Notes under the pieces: model-generated
Databases searched by the model: none
The model's input: only the letters and a program-made list of their open reading frames with translations
Told to the model about the DNA's origin: nothing
Program-made: the position numbers and the translations under genes
Origin: Salinicola salarius
GTDB taxonomy: Bacteria; Pseudomonadota; Gammaproteobacteria; Pseudomonadales; Halomonadaceae
Length of the DNA stretch: 64,000 nt
Reading direction: 5' to 3'
Assembly: GCF_002179555.1 (NCBI RefSeq)
Contig: NZ_NHOU01000001.1
Location: 186,001-250,000 of the forward strand
Shown: in pieces, positions 34,903 through 43,378 of the stretch
Position numbering within the stretch: position 1 is the first letter of the stretch
Layout of the letters: every line of letters starts with the position of its first letter

Positions 34903-37225
34903 GTTCGTTCTCCTGTTGATGGATCCGGTCTGGATCGACAGGTCTTACCCAGGGAACCAGAACCCACACGCTGGCCAGCCCGATCAGGCAGGTCAGACCC
35001 AGATAGTGCAGCGCCGGCGTGGCACTGAAGGCGAGCATGCCGAACGCCAGCAGACTGGTGAGGGTCGACAGCGTGATCGCGAGCCAGGCGGATGGCTGTC
35101 TGGCGTGCTCCACGTTGAAGATGCCGGCATCCAGCCCGATCCCCAAGACCAGCAGCAGGCCCAACTGGTTGAAGATATTGAGCGGGACGCCGCCAAGGGC
35201 GAAGGCCGCCAGTACGATCAGGGTGGCACCGAAGGGTGGGACGATGACGCGCCAGGCGCGGCGCCGATACCGCCACACCAGCGCCAGCGTCATCAACGCC
35301 ATCGCCAGCACGACCCAGAGCGCGGTATGGCGGCGCAGCTCGCCGAGCAAGGCGCCGATCCGGTCGACCCGATCGACATATTCGACCCTGGCTTGCGGGC
35401 CGCCCACGGCCTCGGCCACTGCCTGCAGGGTGCGCCCGGTCTCGGCGTCTCTGGCCCCGGAGACGACCGCCATCGCGGCGACGCCGTCATCCGCTGTCTC
35501 GCCCAGCCATAGCCGCTGCTGGTACTGGCCCAGCGGCGTGTCGAGCCAGTCGGCCACGGTCAGCGGGGCAGAGGTGTCGAGCCGCGCCCTGGCTTTCTCG
35601 GCCACCTCGGCCGGCAAGCCGGCGCGTCGGATCAGGTCGTCCAGCGGGGCGCCGTAGAGCTCGTGTACTCGTGACAGGTTGGCCTGCTGCGCGGCAGCCG
35701 TGGGTACCGAGCCGGCCAACGATTGATACTCGACCCGGAGCCCGTCGGCGATGGCGCGATCGAGCGCGGCGTCGAGCGAGTCGAGCCGGGCCAGCAGCGT
35801 TTGGGTATCCTCGGCCTGAACCAGGAAGTAGCGGCTGCCGGTATCGCGATCGAGCAGTTGCTGTACCCGCTGTTCGTCCTGCATCAACGCCGCCGGAGAC
35901 GGGTTGAGCAGCTCCAGGCTGTCGTCGCTGGTCAGGCGCAGGGCGCAGATGATGACCAGCGCGACGGCGCCGACCAGAGCAAGCCAGGGCGGCAACCGCC
36001 AGCGAGGTTGGCACAGCCGCCACCAGCGTGTCGCCAGACGCGCGGTGAACGGGCTTGCATGGAGCGTGAAGCGAGGCAGCCACAGCACGACCGTCAGCCA
36101 GGCACCGACGAGGCCGAAGGCGGCGAAGGCGGCCATCTGACGCAATCCGGGCATCGGCGTCAGCGCCTGCGCCACATAGGCGACGACGCTCGAGATCAGG
36201 CCCAGCGCGAGGCTCGGCAGCAGCCGGCGCAGGCGAAACCCGGCGCCGGCGATGGCGCGATCGCACTGCAGGTGCAGTACGTAATCGATGGCGATACCGA
36301 TCAGGCTGGCGCCGAAGGCGAGCGTCAGCAGGTGCAGGCGGCCGAAGAAGCCCAGGGTCAGTGTCAGCGCGAACAGCGAGCCGGCCAGCAGTGGCACCAT
36401 CAGTTGCAGCAGCACCCGGGGCGAACGAAAGACGAACCCGATGATCAGCAGCACCCCGAGCAGGGAGGCCGCGCCGATGGTGGATATCTCGTGCTTCGCC
36501 TGACGCGCGCCGGCGGCGGCGTGGAACACCAGGCCGGAGCGCAGCAGCTCGGCATCGGGATGTTGTTGCTGGAACTGTTCGAGCGTCGCGTGCAGGGCGT
36601 TCTGCATCGGCATGTCGTAAGGCGATCCCTTGAGTTCGCCGATCAGCACGCTCCACTGTCGGTCATCGCGATCCAGCGTCAGCAGGCCATCGGCGGCACC
36701 GATCGGGCTGCCGGGCAGTCGCGCAAGCCAGGTATCCAGCAGGCCGAAAGGATCGGCGACAGGGTCCGGGCGGGCCGTCGGCGAGAACAGCCGGCGCAGC
36801 GCCGGTTCCACCAGCGTACCGGCGTCGCCGCGATCGATGATTTGCTGCCATGCCGGTGTCAGCAGGCGATAGCGCCAATGCCCCATCCAGTCGTGAGGAT
36901 CGGCGTCGGCCAGGTCCAGCTCGCGCCAATCGATGGCGGCGAGCTGGCCGTCGTCGACCAGCGTCTGCAGCGCCTGCCCCAATGCCCGGGTCGTCGCGAC
37001 GCGCTCGTCGTCGCCGAGCAGCAGCAGGAAGCGATTCTCGAAGCCGCGTCCCAGTTCGCGGTCCGCCTGCTCGATCAACGGCGCCTGTCGATCGGCAGGC
37101 AGCAGCGCGGTGAGGTCGGTGTCGGCGGGTAATCCGTGGCGAAGCATCCACCCGAGCCAGATGGCGCAAAGCGTCAGTATCGCGAACCAGAGCCAGCCGA
37201 GCCGGCGATAGCCCGCGCGCGTCAT
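34895..37225 (-). CDS. MMPL/RND-type exporter of the APE cluster
   Basis: Inner-membrane lipid exporter of 776 residues with the MMPL layout: one N-terminal helix, a large periplasmic domain (about 35-240) starting DTDLTALLPA, five helices, a second periplasmic domain and five more helices. It presumably hands the finished polyene lipid to the periplasmic LolA-like carrier encoded just upstream. ATG 37225 overlaps the LolA-like stop (ATGA), and its own end overlaps the FAD oxidoreductase start by 8 bases. Confidence 0.86.
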   Translation of the reverse strand: MTRAGYRRLGWLWFAILTLCAIWLGWMLRHGLPADTDLTALLPADRQAPLIEQADRELGRGFENRFLLLLGDDERVATTRALGQALQTLVDDGQLAAIDWRELDLADADPHDWMGHWRYRLLTPAWQQIIDRGDAGTLVEPALRRLFSPTARPDPVADPFGLLDTWLARLPGSPIGAADGLLTLDRDDRQWSVLIGELKGSPYDMPMQNALHATLEQFQQQHPDAELLRSGLVFHAAAGARQAKHEISTIGAASLLGVLLIIGFVFRSPRVLLQLMVPLLAGSLFALTLTLGFFGRLHLLTLAFGASLIGIAIDYVLHLQCDRAIAGAGFRLRRLLPSLALGLISSVVAYVAQALTPMPGLRQMAAFAAFGLVGAWLTVVLWLPRFTLHASPFTARLATRWWRLCQPRWRLPPWLALVGAVALVIICALRLTSDDSLELLNPSPAALMQDEQRVQQLLDRDTGSRYFLVQAEDTQTLLARLDSLDAALDRAIADGLRVEYQSLAGSVPTAAAQQANLSRVHELYGAPLDDLIRRAGLPAEVAEKARARLDTSAPLTVADWLDTPLGQYQQRLWLGETADDGVAAMAVVSGARDAETGRTLQAVAEAVGGPQARVEYVDRVDRIGALLGELRRHTALWVVLAMALMTLALVWRYRRRAWRVIVPPFGATLIVLAAFALGGVPLNIFNQLGLLLVLGIGLDAGIFNVEHARQPSAWLAITLSTLTSLLAFGMLAFSATPALHYLGLTCLIGLASVWVLVPWVRPVDPDRIHQQENEHG

Positions 37226-37776
37226 GAACCGTTCAGCGGATGCTGGTCGAACAAGCGGACCTCGAGCCGGTCGCCGTCCGGCGTGCGCATGTCGAGACGG
37301 TCGATGGTGCGATCACCCTGCAGGGTGATCCCGGCGATACGCTCGCGCAGCGCCGCCTCTTTCGGCGTCAGCGCGACCTGCCAGGCGTCCTGGTCGCCGG
37401 AGAGCGCCAGCGTGAAGCGCGACTCCAGCGCCTGCCAGTCGCCTTCCAGCAGTTGCAGGAACAGCTGGGCCACCTGTTCGCCACCGGGGGGCGCACTTTC
37501 GCCGCTGCCATCGGTGATCGCTTCCGGAGTGAGCTCGATGCGCTCCTCGACCGGGGTTTCGAGCTGCCAGACGACGCGCTTGCCGCGCTCGAAGAGGAAC
37601 GTGCCCCGGCTGGTGAGAGAACTATCGAGATCCGCCAGTTCGCGCCGCTGTTCGAAACTGCCTGCCAACGCCGGCGTGGTGGCGAGCTGGCGTTGCAGGT
37701 CGTCCAGATCGAAGGCTTGGGCGCTCAATGGCGCCAGTAGAAGCAGAAGCGTGATCAACCATCGACGAAGCGGCAT
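37222..37776 (-). CDS. LolA-like outer-membrane lipid carrier of the APE cluster
   Basis: Periplasmic carrier of 184 residues. A signal peptide ends APLSAQA (about residue 21). The mature part begins DLDDLQRQLATTPALAGSFEQRREL and has the strand-rich LolA pattern with GTFLFERGKRVVWQLETPVEE. It probably shuttles the polyene product between the MMPL exporter and the outer membrane. I start at ATG 37776, preceded by AAGGAC; the frame is open 49 codons further but that sequence overlaps the acyltransferase end and lacks a leader. Confidence 0.85.
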   Translation of the reverse strand: MPLRRWLITLLLLLAPLSAQAFDLDDLQRQLATTPALAGSFEQRRELADLDSSLTSRGTFLFERGKRVVWQLETPVEERIELTPEAITDGSGESAPPGGEQVAQLFLQLLEGDWQALESRFTLALSGDQDAWQVALTPKEAALRERIAGITLQGDRTIDRLDMRTPDGDRLEVRLFDQHPLNGS

Positions 37777-37817
37777 GCGAAAGTCCTTGTGGGGTTTCAG
37801 ATCTCGAATGGCGAGGA

Positions 37818-38807
37818 TCAGCCGACGGGGCGCCCGTCCTCGGAGCCGGCGTCCGAGTGGGCGTCGTCGCAATCCAGCCAGAAGGGAAAGAAGTTGAACC
37901 ACTGCAGCGGCGTCTTCTCGCATTGCCGTGTCAACCAGTCGACATAGCGCTGCATGGCGCCGTCGATCCAGGCCGCCCGATCCCGTCGACTCAATTCGGT
38001 GGTGTCGTCGAAGTGATCGAAATCGATCCGGTAGCTGGTGGCCTCGCGAAAGCAGCCGATGGTATAGACCGGACAGCGCAGCAGGCTGGCCAGCCAGAAC
38101 GGCCCCTCCGGGAATCGGGCCGGGTGGCCCAGGAAGGGCAGGGTTCGGGCACGGCCGCTGTCGCTGATCGGCACGCGGTCGGCAGCGATGACCACGAAGC
38201 CGCCTTCCGCGATCCGGCGGCCCAGCTTCATTGCCGTCGTCGGGGTGATCTCGCTGACTTCGATGATCTCCGGCGGGTTCTCGCGGTGGGTCGAGCGCGC
38301 CAGGACCTCGTCGAACTGCTGTGCGTTACGCGTGTGCATCAGCAGCGTCGCGCGGAAATCGTCCTGCATGTCGCTCATGGCGGTACAGATTTCCATGTTG
38401 CCGACATGAGAAACGAACATGATGCCGCCGCGCCCGCCGGCGACTGCCTGGCGAAACCGCTCTCGAGTGTCGCCCTCGAAGCTGAGCGTGGGTGGAATGC
38501 CGCTCCAGGCGTCGATCTTGTCCATCAGACTCTGGCCGAAGCTGCGGAAGTGGCGCAGGCTCAGCCAGGTCAGATGGCTGGGCGCCCGACCGTGGAGATG
38601 CCGCCACAGCCGGGTCAGGTAGGTATGGGAGGCGCGTCGATGCAGACCGTGGGCGATGTAGTAGTAGACGATCACCAATAGCAGCATGATCTGGAACGGT
38701 AGCCGGCCCAGCTTGCGCCGGATCCAGACCATGGTGCGAATGCCGCCGGCGGTGCCGGTTTCGCGGATTCTCGACCAGTGATTGGGATTGCTGCTGATCG
38801 GTGTCAT
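37818..38807 (-). CDS. Lipid A-type lysophospholipid acyltransferase of the APE cluster
   Basis: HtrB/LpxL-like acyltransferase of 329 residues, expected to acylate the glycosylated or lipid-anchored polyene at the inner membrane. A hydrophobic segment near residues 35-50 (FQIMLLLVIVYYYIAHGL) is the membrane anchor, and the catalytic HxxxxE motif is HVGNME in FVSHVGNMEIC. In many APE clusters glycosyltransferase and acyltransferase are one fused protein; here they are separate genes joined by an ATGA overlap at 38804-38807. Confidence 0.84.
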   Translation of the reverse strand: MTPISSNPNHWSRIRETGTAGGIRTMVWIRRKLGRLPFQIMLLLVIVYYYIAHGLHRRASHTYLTRLWRHLHGRAPSHLTWLSLRHFRSFGQSLMDKIDAWSGIPPTLSFEGDTRERFRQAVAGGRGGIMFVSHVGNMEICTAMSDMQDDFRATLLMHTRNAQQFDEVLARSTHRENPPEIIEVSEITPTTAMKLGRRIAEGGFVVIAADRVPISDSGRARTLPFLGHPARFPEGPFWLASLLRCPVYTIGCFREATSYRIDFDHFDDTTELSRRDRAAWIDGAMQRYVDWLTRQCEKTPLQWFNFFPFWLDCDDAHSDAGSEDGRPVG

Positions 38808-39559
38808 GAAGGCGTTTCCTGGCGGCGTCGCAAGAGGATGGGAAGGCGTCCGAGCATGCCGAGTACCAGACGCAGATGCATGCGGGCCAGCAGCACGTTG
38901 TCTCGCCACAGCTTGAAGTGGGAGACGCCATCGATCGGATAGTGCACCCGCACCGGCAGATTGCCGACGCGCCCGCCCTGCCAGTGCCAGCGAACAGGAA
39001 GCTCGCTGTCGAACTCCATGCGGTCTCCGCAGGGGTGTTCGGCGATCAGGCGATTGACGGCGGCAACCGGGTAGAGCTTGACCCCGCACATGGTATCGCG
39101 GAGGTCGAACGACAGCGTCGCCAGCCACACCAGCGAATGGGTGATGTAGCGGGAATAGAAACGATGCCTGGGAACGCTGGCGTCGAATTGCGGATAGCCG
39201 AGCAGCAGAGTTTCATCGTCGGCGCGAAGCCCTTCGACGAAAGGCGGCAGGTCTCTGGCCTCGTGCTGGCCGTCCGCGTCCACCTGGAGCACATGAGTCA
39301 GCCCGCGCTCGGCGGCTCGCGCCAGCCCGGCGCGAATGGCGGCGCCCTTGCCGCGGTTGACAGGCAGCCTGACCAGGTCCATCTGTGGGTCGCGGGCGAG
39401 ATCGTCCAGTACCCTGGCGCAGTGGGCGTCGCTACCGTCGTCGATCAGGATGATCGGCAGGTCCAGCAGCTCGAGCCGCGCCAGCGTCTGGCCGATGGCT
39501 TCGGCGTGGTTGTAGACGGGGACCAGCACCGCGATGCGGGCGGTATCTTCACTCGACAT
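38804..39559 (-). CDS. Family 2 glycosyltransferase of the APE cluster
   Basis: GT-A fold glycosyltransferase of 251 residues. IAVLVPVYNHAEAIG opens the domain, IILIDDGSD is the first acidic motif and QVDADGQHE holds the DxD-type metal site near residue 94. It resembles dolichol-phosphate-mannose-synthase-like enzymes. The probable role is attaching a sugar or sugar-phosphate in the polyene lipid. GAGGT precedes ATG 39559, only 3 bases after the ligase-dehydratase stop, and the 3' end overlaps the acyltransferase start. Confidence 0.87.
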   Translation of the reverse strand: MSSEDTARIAVLVPVYNHAEAIGQTLARLELLDLPIILIDDGSDAHCARVLDDLARDPQMDLVRLPVNRGKGAAIRAGLARAAERGLTHVLQVDADGQHEARDLPPFVEGLRADDETLLLGYPQFDASVPRHRFYSRYITHSLVWLATLSFDLRDTMCGVKLYPVAAVNRLIAEHPCGDRMEFDSELPVRWHWQGGRVGNLPVRVHYPIDGVSHFKLWRDNVLLARMHLRLVLGMLGRLPILLRRRQETPS

Positions 39560-39562
39560 CGA

Positions 39563-41326
39563 CTACCTCTTCAGCTCTTGCCGGGCCGTTAGCGCGATGC
39601 GGCCGCTGACATGCTTGCCACGCCGACTATCGCAGTCAATGCGCAGGCTCGCCCCCGCTTCTCCATGGTGAGAGGCATCCTGGCGGTGACGAAGCGTCAG
39701 CTCGAAGCGATCACCGGGTAGCAGAGGCTGGGGAAAGCGCAAGCGTTCGAGACCAGTGAAGTCGGCTTTCAGCGCAAACAGGCGGCGTGCCTGCTGCATG
39801 GTCCAGTGCACCAGAGTCACGCCGGGCAGAACCGCGTGGTCATCGAAATGGCCGTCGACATAAGCGCAGCGCTCCGGCACCTCCAGCGACACCTGCCAGG
39901 CACCTTCTTCGGCGTATTCCCCGAGCCAGCGGGGTGCCCGACGGTCGTCCAGATCCTGAAACAACCGCTGACGAATCTCCGCGCTCAGCTTGCCCTGGGT
40001 GTTGGTGGGCCAGTGATCGACGAAGCGCCAGTAGCGGGGCAGCGCCGGGGTCTCGAAACGTGCGGCGAGTGCCCGGCGCAGCCGCTTCACCGTTTCGCGA
40101 TGCTGCCGATGATCATGTGGCATCGCGTCGGGCGATAGCTGGATGACCGCGGCCAGCCGCAGGTCGCGCCGCTGCAGTGTCCAGGTAGTCGCCCGTTCGA
40201 CGCCGGGCAGCGTGGCGAGGGCGCGATCCATGGCCGTCAGCGAGAGTCGCTTGCCGCCGATCTTGACGATGCGGTCGGCCCGGCCCAGCAGCTCGAACCC
40301 GTCGTCGGTCAGCGCGATCAGGTCGGCCTGGCGCTGCCACTGGTTCGACGTCTCCAGATGGGAAGAGCGCAGCCACAGGCGGCTCTCCTCGTCATGACGC
40401 ACCTCGACGCCGGGCAGGGCGGTCCACGCCGAACCGCGCTGCTGAACGCGCCAGGCGATGCCGCCGGTCTCGGAGCTGCCGTAGATCTCGTGAACCGGCT
40501 TGCCGAGCCGCTCGAAGACCTGGTCGCTGGCGTCCTTCGATAGCGGCGCGCCGGAGCTGTATATGGTTTCCAGGGCGGCGCGCTCCGGCTGCCAGTCGAG
40601 CGCTTCCGGTAGCCGCGACAGTGCCGGTGGGGCGCTGACGAGAACGATCCGGCGGCCTTCCGTCTTACAGCACCGCAGCCAGGTATGCAGGGTCTCCGGG
40701 TAGCGGCAAGGCTGCGCCGAGAAGGGGCTGGCCTCGCACAGCGGACGCAGGATCGAGAACAGTAGTCCGTAGATGTGCTGATGGCTGACCTGGCTGACGA
40801 CCAGTTGGCCGAGCAGGGGCCAGAGCGATGCCTGGGTGGCGAGTTCGGCATCCAGCTGGTCGAAACGCTTGTCGATCCGCTGCGGGTCACCGCTGGAGCC
40901 GGAGGTATAGAGCGAAACGGCGACGGTGGGCAGCGGCCCGGACGACCACCGAGGCGGTCGGCTCGGGAGCCTCGTCGACGGCCCCTCTTCGGGCGGCAGT
41001 CCGCTGGACCCCAGAACGACGCCCGCATCGCGCCGGTCCGATAGCGTTTCCGGCTGGCTGTCCGCCGGCAGGATGACGCGATCGCCGCGCTCCCAGATGG
41101 CGACCAGCGCGGCGCTGAATTCGATCGGATCCGGCTCGAAGAGCCACCAGCTATCGCCGTCGTTAGGCGTGTCGAGCAGGTGCTGCTGCCAGGCGCCGAT
41201 CCGCTCGTGCCACTCGCCGACGCTGAACCAGCGCGCTGGGGTATCGCCCTCCGGCGGTAGCCAGGCGAAGTCCTCCGAAAGAGGGCGATGGCGCCACGGG
41301 CGCGCGGTCAATTCACGAAACGTCAT
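39563..41326 (-). CDS. Acyl-ACP synthetase (AMP ligase) fused to hotdog dehydratase
   Basis: A 587-residue fusion. Residues 1 to about 455 are an adenylate-forming ligase: P-loop TSGSSGD at 141-147, YGSSETGG near 282-289, GRADRIVKIGGKRLS at 348-362 and Lys446 in NTQGK. It should load the aryl starter acid (4-hydroxybenzoate in studied systems) on the ACP, the ApeH role. From about 475 a FabZ-like hotdog follows with DGHFDDHAVLPGV (491-503), the ApeI dehydratase role. ATG 41326 with AAAGAGG upstream is preferred over an ATG 33 bases earlier; it overlaps the membrane-protein gene by 14 bases. Confidence 0.87.
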   Translation of the reverse strand: MTFRELTARPWRHRPLSEDFAWLPPEGDTPARWFSVGEWHERIGAWQQHLLDTPNDGDSWWLFEPDPIEFSAALVAIWERGDRVILPADSQPETLSDRRDAGVVLGSSGLPPEEGPSTRLPSRPPRWSSGPLPTVAVSLYTSGSSGDPQRIDKRFDQLDAELATQASLWPLLGQLVVSQVSHQHIYGLLFSILRPLCEASPFSAQPCRYPETLHTWLRCCKTEGRRIVLVSAPPALSRLPEALDWQPERAALETIYSSGAPLSKDASDQVFERLGKPVHEIYGSSETGGIAWRVQQRGSAWTALPGVEVRHDEESRLWLRSSHLETSNQWQRQADLIALTDDGFELLGRADRIVKIGGKRLSLTAMDRALATLPGVERATTWTLQRRDLRLAAVIQLSPDAMPHDHRQHRETVKRLRRALAARFETPALPRYWRFVDHWPTNTQGKLSAEIRQRLFQDLDDRRAPRWLGEYAEEGAWQVSLEVPERCAYVDGHFDDHAVLPGVTLVHWTMQQARRLFALKADFTGLERLRFPQPLLPGDRFELTLRHRQDASHHGEAGASLRIDCDSRRGKHVSGRIALTARQELKR

Positions 41327-41939
41327 GCGGCCTCTTTTCGTCGTGTCCTGCTGCGTCATGCATCCTCTCGTCGTGCGCTGCGGCCCGGCGCTTGACGCGC
41401 TGGCGGATGCACCATTCGCCCAGGAACATCGCAAGCATCAGCGCATAGACGATGCCGCCGTTGTACCAGGCCCAGACATCGAGATCGGCATGGATCGCGG
41501 TGATCAGCGCCACGCTGCCATTGAGCACGAAGAATACGCACCAGGCCTGGGTGACCCGACGGGTATAGCGTACGGCGTGAGGCGGCAGATCCGGTTCCTG
41601 GCGACGGGCGAACCGCTCGATCAGCGTTGGCGGATGGCGCAGGCCGTGGGAGAAGAGCAGCAGCAAGGCGAGATTCACCACCACTGGCCACAAGCGAAGT
41701 CCCAGTTCGGCACTGTCGGTGATCATCAGCAGCAGAATCAGCGGCAACAGACCCCAGCCCCAGCGACGCTGTGCCGGCGGCAGGCGCCACCAGGCGATGG
41801 CGGCTAGCGCGATCAGCAAGGGCCAGGCGCCGTAATGCGGCAGTAGGTAATGCACCACCAGCGGCCAGAGCAGGCCAACGAGACCCACTGCGGCCCACAG
41901 AAGACGGTTGCGGCCCTGGGCAGGCGCTGACGGAATCAA
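41313..41939 (-). CDS. COG4648-type membrane protein of the APE cluster (ApeG type)
   Basis: Polytopic inner-membrane protein, about 208 residues with five or six hydrophobic segments (LLWAAVGLVGLLWPLVVHYL, LLIALAAIAWW, LLPLILLLMI and others) and TQAWCVFFVLNGSVAL, which fits the COG4648 family found in APE loci. Its biochemical role is unknown. The start is inferred: TTG 41939, 16 bases after the ACP stop; no ATG occurs before the first membrane segment. The tail is His/Asp/Glu-rich (DERMHDAAGHDEKRPHD). Confidence 0.75.
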   Translation of the reverse strand: MIPSAPAQGRNRLLWAAVGLVGLLWPLVVHYLLPHYGAWPLLIALAAIAWWRLPPAQRRWGWGLLPLILLLMITDSAELGLRLWPVVVNLALLLLFSHGLRHPPTLIERFARRQEPDLPPHAVRYTRRVTQAWCVFFVLNGSVALITAIHADLDVWAWYNGGIVYALMLAMFLGEWCIRQRVKRRAAAHDERMHDAAGHDEKRPHDVS

Positions 41940-41955
41940 GAGGACACCACCGGGT

Positions 41956-42222
41956 TCATTTCTGGCGACGCGATTCGACCAGTGCCGCCAGGCTTCGCAG
42001 GTTGGCGAAATGCTGGCGCGACGATTCCGCTTCGGATTCCAGCGTGATGCCATAGCGCTTCTGCAGCGCAAGCCCCAGTTCCAGCGCATCGATGGAGTCG
42101 AGCCCCAGCCCGTCGACGAACAACGGCTCTTCAGGGTCGATGTCATCCGGCGTGACATCCTCCAGTTCCAGGGTCTCGATGATCATCTCTTTGAGTTCGT
42201 GTTCCAGCGCTGTCGTTGCCAT
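41956..42222 (-). CDS. Acyl carrier protein of the APE cluster
   Basis: 88-residue acidic ACP carrying the growing polyene on phosphopantetheine at Ser43 in GLGLDSIDALELGLAL. The MIIETLELEDVTPDDIDPEE start resembles the ApeE-type ACP. Characterised clusters have two ACPs; only this one is found here. No phosphopantetheinyl transferase gene is in the window, so modification must rely on one elsewhere. Confidence 0.92.
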   Translation of the reverse strand: MATTALEHELKEMIIETLELEDVTPDDIDPEEPLFVDGLGLDSIDALELGLALQKRYGITLESEAESSRQHFANLRSLAALVESRRQK

Positions 42223-42372
42223 CGGTCTTGGTCGTCCTTGTCACTCGTTCATTATCAGTTGCGGGCGGCCGATCCCGCAGCGGGCGCGTTGCCGGTGTCG
42301 TCCGGCGTAGCAGGCCTGTCACTTTGGCCTCGGGAGGTTCCATGCGGTGATCGTCGTGTCATGGGCAGCGGA

Positions 42373-43062
42373 TCATGGCCGAACGTTGGCGAGTTGCCAA
42401 CCACGATGGCTTATGGGACACGCTACGTCTGCACGCTTGTCCATCAGCCAGTCGATGATGTCGAGTGGCTGCAGAGTCGGCGTTTTCATCGTGACCGAGG
42501 TTTCCGAAAGTCGTCGTGCGTCGGGAGTCGGGCCATGGCCGATGCGAAGGGCAACGGCCGCCGAGTGGGATTCGGGAGCGTAGGCGGCGAAGCGTCGAGG
42601 AACGGGCTGGTCACTGAAGACGACCACGACGCTCGAGTGGGTGTCGGCGAGATAGCCGCGGGTCTCTGCGATCAGGGCTGCCCACTCGCCGCCACTGGCC
42701 GCGATCGCCTGCTGGCTGCGGCGATTGCCGCTAGCGATCGAATAGACGCCGGCGATGGCATTGTGTACCGACAGGCCAAAACGCGCCGGCGACAGTGGCT
42801 CGCCTTCGTTCAGGCCGTACAGCATTTCCAGCGTTCGCTCTCCGTCGCCATGACGCGAGGCGTGAAGCACGACGCTGTCGGCATCGGGATCGAGGTCCGA
42901 GAGCATGTCGCAAACCGCGCGTCCGATCAGATTGAGACGACGTCGCAGCATCGACGGGACGGCGGTGCCGGCAGGTTTGTCTCGCGTATCGAGCCGCAGC
43001 TCGCCGTCGGCTACGCGATGCGGGGTCCAGCCCCGCCAATCATGTAAGTAAAGGTCTGCCAT
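42373..43062 (-). CDS. Ketosynthase-like chain-length partner (ApeC type, Ketoacyl-synt_2)
   Basis: 229-residue protein resembling only the N-terminal half of a beta-ketoacyl synthase. VHNAIAGVYSIASGNRRSQQAIAASG corresponds to the active-site region but has Ser-Ile-Ala-Ser instead of a catalytic Cys, so it should not condense. In studied APE systems such a short partner (ApeC) pairs with the ApeO ketosynthase as a chain-length factor. It is the first gene of the operon by position; 150 bp without a gene separates it from the ACP gene, where fuller clusters carry an acyltransferase and a second ACP. ATG 43062 has a weak ribosome-binding site. Confidence 0.82.
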   Translation of the reverse strand: MADLYLHDWRGWTPHRVADGELRLDTRDKPAGTAVPSMLRRRLNLIGRAVCDMLSDLDPDADSVVLHASRHGDGERTLEMLYGLNEGEPLSPARFGLSVHNAIAGVYSIASGNRRSQQAIAASGGEWAALIAETRGYLADTHSSVVVVFSDQPVPRRFAAYAPESHSAAVALRIGHGPTPDARRLSETSVTMKTPTLQPLDIIDWLMDKRADVACPISHRGWQLANVRP

Positions 43063-43378
43063 AGCGCCGTTTCAACGATCCGTATTGCGACAACTTTACG
43101 CATCATAACGGATATAGAGCGCTCGCGCGGTGCAAGCATTATGCATTCTAAGGGGGGCACGACCGCCATGGGTCGGAGGGCATCAGAGCGCCGAACCGGG
43201 GTTCGACGCACCCTGGGAGGACGATCCCTTGGGCCTGGATAAGCCTATCCTCGGTTTTCTCGGTTTAACTTGATACAGATTAAATACCGATAAGGCATCG
43301 GCCAAAAAGCCGCATACGGCAGCCTTGGCGTGCGGTTCAACTGGTTTCCCGGCCGAGACCGGTTGCCGTCGCCTAGCG
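43063..43378. other. Gene-free 316-bp interval upstream of the APE operon
   Basis: No coding frame is convincing. The right part (about 43255-43300) is AT-rich. It must hold the APE operon promoter on the minus strand (a TATGAT is present about 40 bases before the first ATG, without a clear -35) and the 3' end of the ABC transporter operon. I see no strong terminator. Confidence 0.5.

Noticed and set aside
42143-42343. A 66-codon minus-strand frame between the ketosynthase-like partner and the ACP, considered as a remnant of the missing second ACP
   Set aside because: The product is Arg/Thr-rich with no ACP serine motif and overlaps the ACP gene out of frame.
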